The notes beneath the pieces are model-generated. The model was given only the letters and a program-made list of their open reading frames with translations, did not search any database and was not told where the DNA came from. Shown here in pieces: positions 7,320 to 9,803 of a stretch of DNA of 9,803 nt. Within the stretch, counting starts at the first letter, position 1, and every line of letters begins with the position of its first letter. The stretch is taken from assembly GCA_001828445.1 (NCBI GenBank), contig MHYJ01000084.1, positions 2,136 to 11,938 of the forward strand. Direction: 5' to 3'. The position numbers and the translations under genes are program-made. Source of the DNA: Planctomycetes bacterium RBG_16_43_13. GTDB lineage: Bacteria; Planctomycetota; MHYJ01.

Positions 7320-7739
7320 ATGTCCCATACGATACTTGCTATAGATGATGCGCAGAAAATCTTGAATATAGTAAGGTTTTTCCTTGAAGGCAATGGGTAT
7401 GAAGTTAAAACTGCCAACGACCCTATAGAAGGTATAAAAATAGCCAAGGGCGGTGGTATAGACCTAATAATTCTTGATATTATGATGCCTAAAATGGACG
7501 GCTATCAGGTTTGTGATGTTTTGAAACAAGATGAGCGTACTCGGGAGATACCGGTCGTAATGTTAACTGCAAAGGCAGTGGTTATGAGCACTCCTAAGAG
7601 TTTCTTCTATGGGTTATATGGGTTTTTAACTAAACCGTTTACAAAGCGTCAACTCCTCGATAAAGTAGAAGAAGTGCTTGGAATTACCTCTTCAGAGAGT
7701 GATACTAAAATTATTGATACTGGCAATGGCGAGGGATGA
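7320..7739 (+). CDS. Stand-alone CheY-like response regulator receiver protein
   Basis: The 139-residue protein is a single receiver domain with no output domain. The acidic pocket is D9-D10, the phosphoacceptor is D53 in LDIMMPKMDG, the switch threonine is T83 (MLTAK), and the conserved lysine is K105 in LTKPF. All are present, so it should be phosphorylatable. The stretch before the lysine (STPKSFFYGLYGFLTKPF) lacks the usual GADD/GADG turn and is rich in aromatic residues, which may mark a specific partner surface. About 17 polar residues follow the domain. No histidine kinase is encoded in the window, so the phosphodonor is unknown. The ATG directly follows the BatA-like stop (TAG-ATG), and AAGGA lies 8 bases upstream. 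This tight coupling suggests the receiver belongs with the DUF58/BatA cassette. Confidence 0.93.
   Translation: MSHTILAIDDAQKILNIVRFFLEGNGYEVKTANDPIEGIKIAKGGGIDLIILDIMMPKMDGYQVCDVLKQDERTREIPVVMLTAKAVVMSTPKSFFYGLYGFLTKPFTKRQLLDKVEEVLGITSSESDTKIIDTGNGEG
7731..7736 (+). promoter_or_regulatory. Ribosome binding site for pgi
   Basis: GAGGGA is placed 9 bases before the pgi ATG, overlapping the final codons of the receiver gene. It supports the ATG at 7746 and makes the two genes translationally linked. Confidence 0.65.
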
Positions 7740-7745
7740 GCATAA

Positions 7746-9146
7746 ATGCTAACACTTAATTTCCAGAACGTAATGTCTGATACAGTAAGTGAGAGAGATG
7801 GTATTACACAGGAAGAGCTAAATATAGGGCTAAAGAATTTTGCATCAAGGTATAATAATCTACTTGCTGATAAGAATAATAAAAAATTTGCATTTACTGA
7901 ACTGCCATATCAGGAAGGTGTCGCAAAGGATATAATTTCATTTGCCCAAGAAAGTATAGGAACGTTTAAGAATTTCGTTCACATAGGAATAGGCGGTTCC
8001 GTATTAGGTGCAAAGGCAATCCATACTGCACTCTCTCATCCTTTATATAATCAGATTGCCTCTAAAGAGCGAAATTATTGGCCCAAGGTCTATTTCCTTG
8101 ATAATGTAGATCCTGATGAGACATACTCACTACTGGAGTTTTTAGACCCTCAGAATACATTATTTCACATAGTTAGTAAGTCGGGTGAAACTACAGAAAC
8201 GCTTGCCACATTTCTTATAATACTAAAGCGTCTAAAAGATATATGTGGTGATAAATTTAAACGAAATATAGTGATTACAACCGACGCTACAAAAGGATTT
8301 CTTAGAAGCGTTGCTAATAGTGAAGGTATCAGAACGTTCAGCATACCTGAAGGCGTGGGCGGTAGATTCTCCGCATTATCGGCAGTAGGACTATTGACGG
8401 CTGCCTTCTCTGGTATAGATATATCGGTGCTACTTTCTGGTGCAAGAGAGATGGATAAGATTGTCTCCAGAGAAAATCCTGCTGAGAATCCTGCCTTTAT
8501 AGCCGCCTTTATAAATTATACGCTTGATACAAAAAAAGGTAAGCATATCCTTGTAACTATGCCGTATGCCTATGCTCTAAAAGATATCGCTGATTGGTTT
8601 AGGCAATTATGGGCGGAGAGTTTGGGGAAGAAGGATTCTCTGGATGGCTCGGTTATAAATTGTGGGCAGACACCTATTAGCGCACTCGGCGTAACGGATC
8701 AACACTCGCAGATTCAACTGTATAATGAGGGGCCAAATGATAAGATAGTATCTTTCATAGAGGTCGAGAAATTCAGGTGTGAGGTGAATATACCATCCTT
8801 ATTCGAGGGAAAAGAATCGGTAGAATTTTTGCATGGGAAAAAACTGTCGGAATTGATGCGGGCAGAGAAATTAGGCACTGAGGCGGCGTTGGTGAAGAAT
8901 AATAGACCTAACTATACCATTACTCTTCCAGATATTTCCCCGGCAACAGTTGGTGGCTTTTTATATTTTCTTGAGATGCAGACACTTTTTGCTGGTGCGT
9001 TATACGATGTAAATCCATTTGACCAGCCGGGTGTGGACGCTGGTAAAGAGGCATCCTACGTCATTATGGGTAGAAAGGGCTATAGCGAAAAGCAGAAAGG
9101 GCTATCGAATTTTCTTAATCAAAGTAAGAAATATATTATAAGATAA
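7746..9146 (+). CDS. pgi: Glucose-6-phosphate isomerase
   Basis: The cytoplasmic enzyme interconverts glucose-6-phosphate and fructose-6-phosphate in glycolysis and gluconeogenesis. At 466 residues it is of the short, Bacillus-like type rather than the roughly 550-residue Escherichia coli type. Visible family parts are IGIGGS (80-85), the phosphate-binding SKSGETTET (144-152), signature GVGGRFSALSAVG (203-215), E291 in WAESLGK, H320 in DQHSQIQLY, and FDQPGVDAGK (425-434) with catalytic K434. Residue D431 stands where most members have glutamate (GVExGK), a conservative change. It is the last gene of the rightward operon, 6 bp after the receiver gene. Its TAA is only 3 bp from the stop of the opposing gene, so there is no room for a separate terminator. 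Confidence 0.96.
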   Translation: MLTLNFQNVMSDTVSERDGITQEELNIGLKNFASRYNNLLADKNNKKFAFTELPYQEGVAKDIISFAQESIGTFKNFVHIGIGGSVLGAKAIHTALSHPLYNQIASKERNYWPKVYFLDNVDPDETYSLLEFLDPQNTLFHIVSKSGETTETLATFLIILKRLKDICGDKFKRNIVITTDATKGFLRSVANSEGIRTFSIPEGVGGRFSALSAVGLLTAAFSGIDISVLLSGAREMDKIVSRENPAENPAFIAAFINYTLDTKKGKHILVTMPYAYALKDIADWFRQLWAESLGKKDSLDGSVINCGQTPISALGVTDQHSQIQLYNEGPNDKIVSFIEVEKFRCEVNIPSLFEGKESVEFLHGKKLSELMRAEKLGTEAALVKNNRPNYTITLPDISPATVGGFLYFLEMQTLFAGALYDVNPFDQPGVDAGKEASYVIMGRKGYSEKQKGLSNFLNQSKKYIIR

Positions 9147-9149
9147 CTA

Positions 9150-9803
9150 TTACTCCTCTTTAGGTGGTTCTTCCTGAGGAGGAGAAGGTTCCTGTGGTGT
9201 CTCTTCGGGCTTCTTATCGCTTTCACCTTTTTTCTGCGGTGGCTGGTCTATCACCTTTTTTATTGATTTAGATACTTCCTCTAATTTTTTATTAAGTTTC
9301 TCTGCCGAGTTTGTTCCTTCAAATCTTTGAATATCTTCTTGGAGTAATTTTAATGCTTCTTCACCTTTTCCATGTTTAATCTTATTGTCAGTATCTTCTA
9401 TTAGTTTGTTGGCTTCTGCCTCTGCTTGCGGATATATTGATAACTGTATCATAGCATCTCCCGTCTTCTTAGCGTTTTCATCTTGTATAGTAGATAAGCA
9501 TTCTCTTAATTTTTTCAGCGCTGACGCGTAACCCTTTTTAGGATTATTTTTGGACATTTCATTATTATTAACATCTATTATTACATCTCGCATTCTTTCC
9601 ATATCACTTTTACTGCCTCCAAGCCCGAACTTATCTTTTAATTCTTTCACTTTTTCATTGAGTTTAAATTCATATGTTGTCCACCTATATTTAGTTAGTA
9701 GATTTTCCCCCTCATCTATGAGAGAACGTGCGGTTTCTTTAGTTGCACTGGATGCCCTATCTAAATAGGGCGGCATATCTTTTCTTGCATTTGTTTCTCT
9801 TGT
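9150..9803 (-). CDS. Hypothetical charged, helix-rich protein, cut by the window edge
   Basis: I do not recognise this family. The frame is open from the stop at 9150-9152 to the end of the window without an upstream stop, so at least 217 residues are encoded. The ATG at 9776 may be internal: it has only a weak purine run (AAGAAAAG) before it, and the nine upstream codons (TRETNARKD) look like the same kind of sequence. The product is dominated by Lys, Glu, Asp, Asn and Gln with spaced Leu/Ile, consistent with long amphipathic helices or coiled coil, for example EALKLLQEDIQRFEG and AEKLNKKLEEVSKSIKKVID. It ends in a low-complexity Pro/Glu/Lys/Gln tail of about 30 residues. No signal peptide or membrane segment is seen in the visible part. 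It converges on pgi and is not part of that operon. Confidence 0.65.
   Translation of the reverse strand, partial: TRETNARKDMPPYLDRASSATKETARSLIDEGENLLTKYRWTTYEFKLNEKVKELKDKFGLGGSKSDMERMRDVIIDVNNNEMSKNNPKKGYASALKKLRECLSTIQDENAKKTGDAMIQLSIYPQAEAEANKLIEDTDNKIKHGKGEEALKLLQEDIQRFEGTNSAEKLNKKLEEVSKSIKKVIDQPPQKKGESDKKPEETPQEPSPPQEEPPKEE

Noticed and set aside
9147..9149. Rho-independent terminator between pgi and the convergent gene
   Set aside because: The gap is 3 bp and no G+C-rich hairpin followed by a T run was seen at the ends of either gene.

Overview
The window is bacterial chromosomal DNA. It is densely packed, with Shine-Dalgarno sites, GTG/TTG starts and housekeeping genes for formyl-methionine processing, flavin cofactors, chorismate and sugar phosphate metabolism. 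There is no plasmid, phage, IS or CRISPR signal. The ATA/AGA/AGG-rich codon use, the DUF58-BatA pair and the degenerate heptamer repeat would suit an uncultured lineage such as Planctomycetota or another PVC or candidate-phylum bacterium. That placement is a guess, and nothing in the window proves it.

Left block, minus strand (1-3039). A chorismate synthase gene (aroC) is followed after 20 bp by an MsbA-type ABC exporter half-transporter, probably in one transcript. Directly after the exporter stop codon, a degenerate 7-bp tandem repeat (consensus GGAGTTN on the minus strand) runs to the window edge. The exporter gene is visibly richer in G+C than the right-hand genes.

Centre (3040-3144). 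A short divergent intergenic region carries a good sigma-70-like promoter for the rightward genes. Its -10 box sits in an almost self-complementary TATATATAAT stretch that might also serve the leftward genes.

Right block, plus strand (3145-9146). Six genes are packed with junctions of 9, -1, 9, 0 and 6 bp, so they are almost certainly one operon. The order is def (peptide deformylase), ribF (riboflavin kinase/FAD synthetase), a DUF58 protein, a BatA-like membrane vWA protein, a stand-alone CheY-like receiver, and pgi (glucose-6-phosphate isomerase). The DUF58, BatA-like and receiver genes form an inner cassette that resembles the Bat/MoxR systems. It lacks an adjacent MoxR ATPase and has a receiver directly coupled to the membrane vWA gene.

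Right edge (9150-9803). A minus-strand gene converges on pgi with only 3 bp between the stop codons. It encodes a charged, probably helical protein with a Pro/Glu/Lys-rich tail, and it is cut by the window end.

No tRNA, rRNA, riboswitch or convincing rho-independent terminator was seen, and no gene-free stretch exceeds about 105 bp. The most unusual observations are the heptamer repeat and the MoxR-less DUF58-BatA-receiver cassette.
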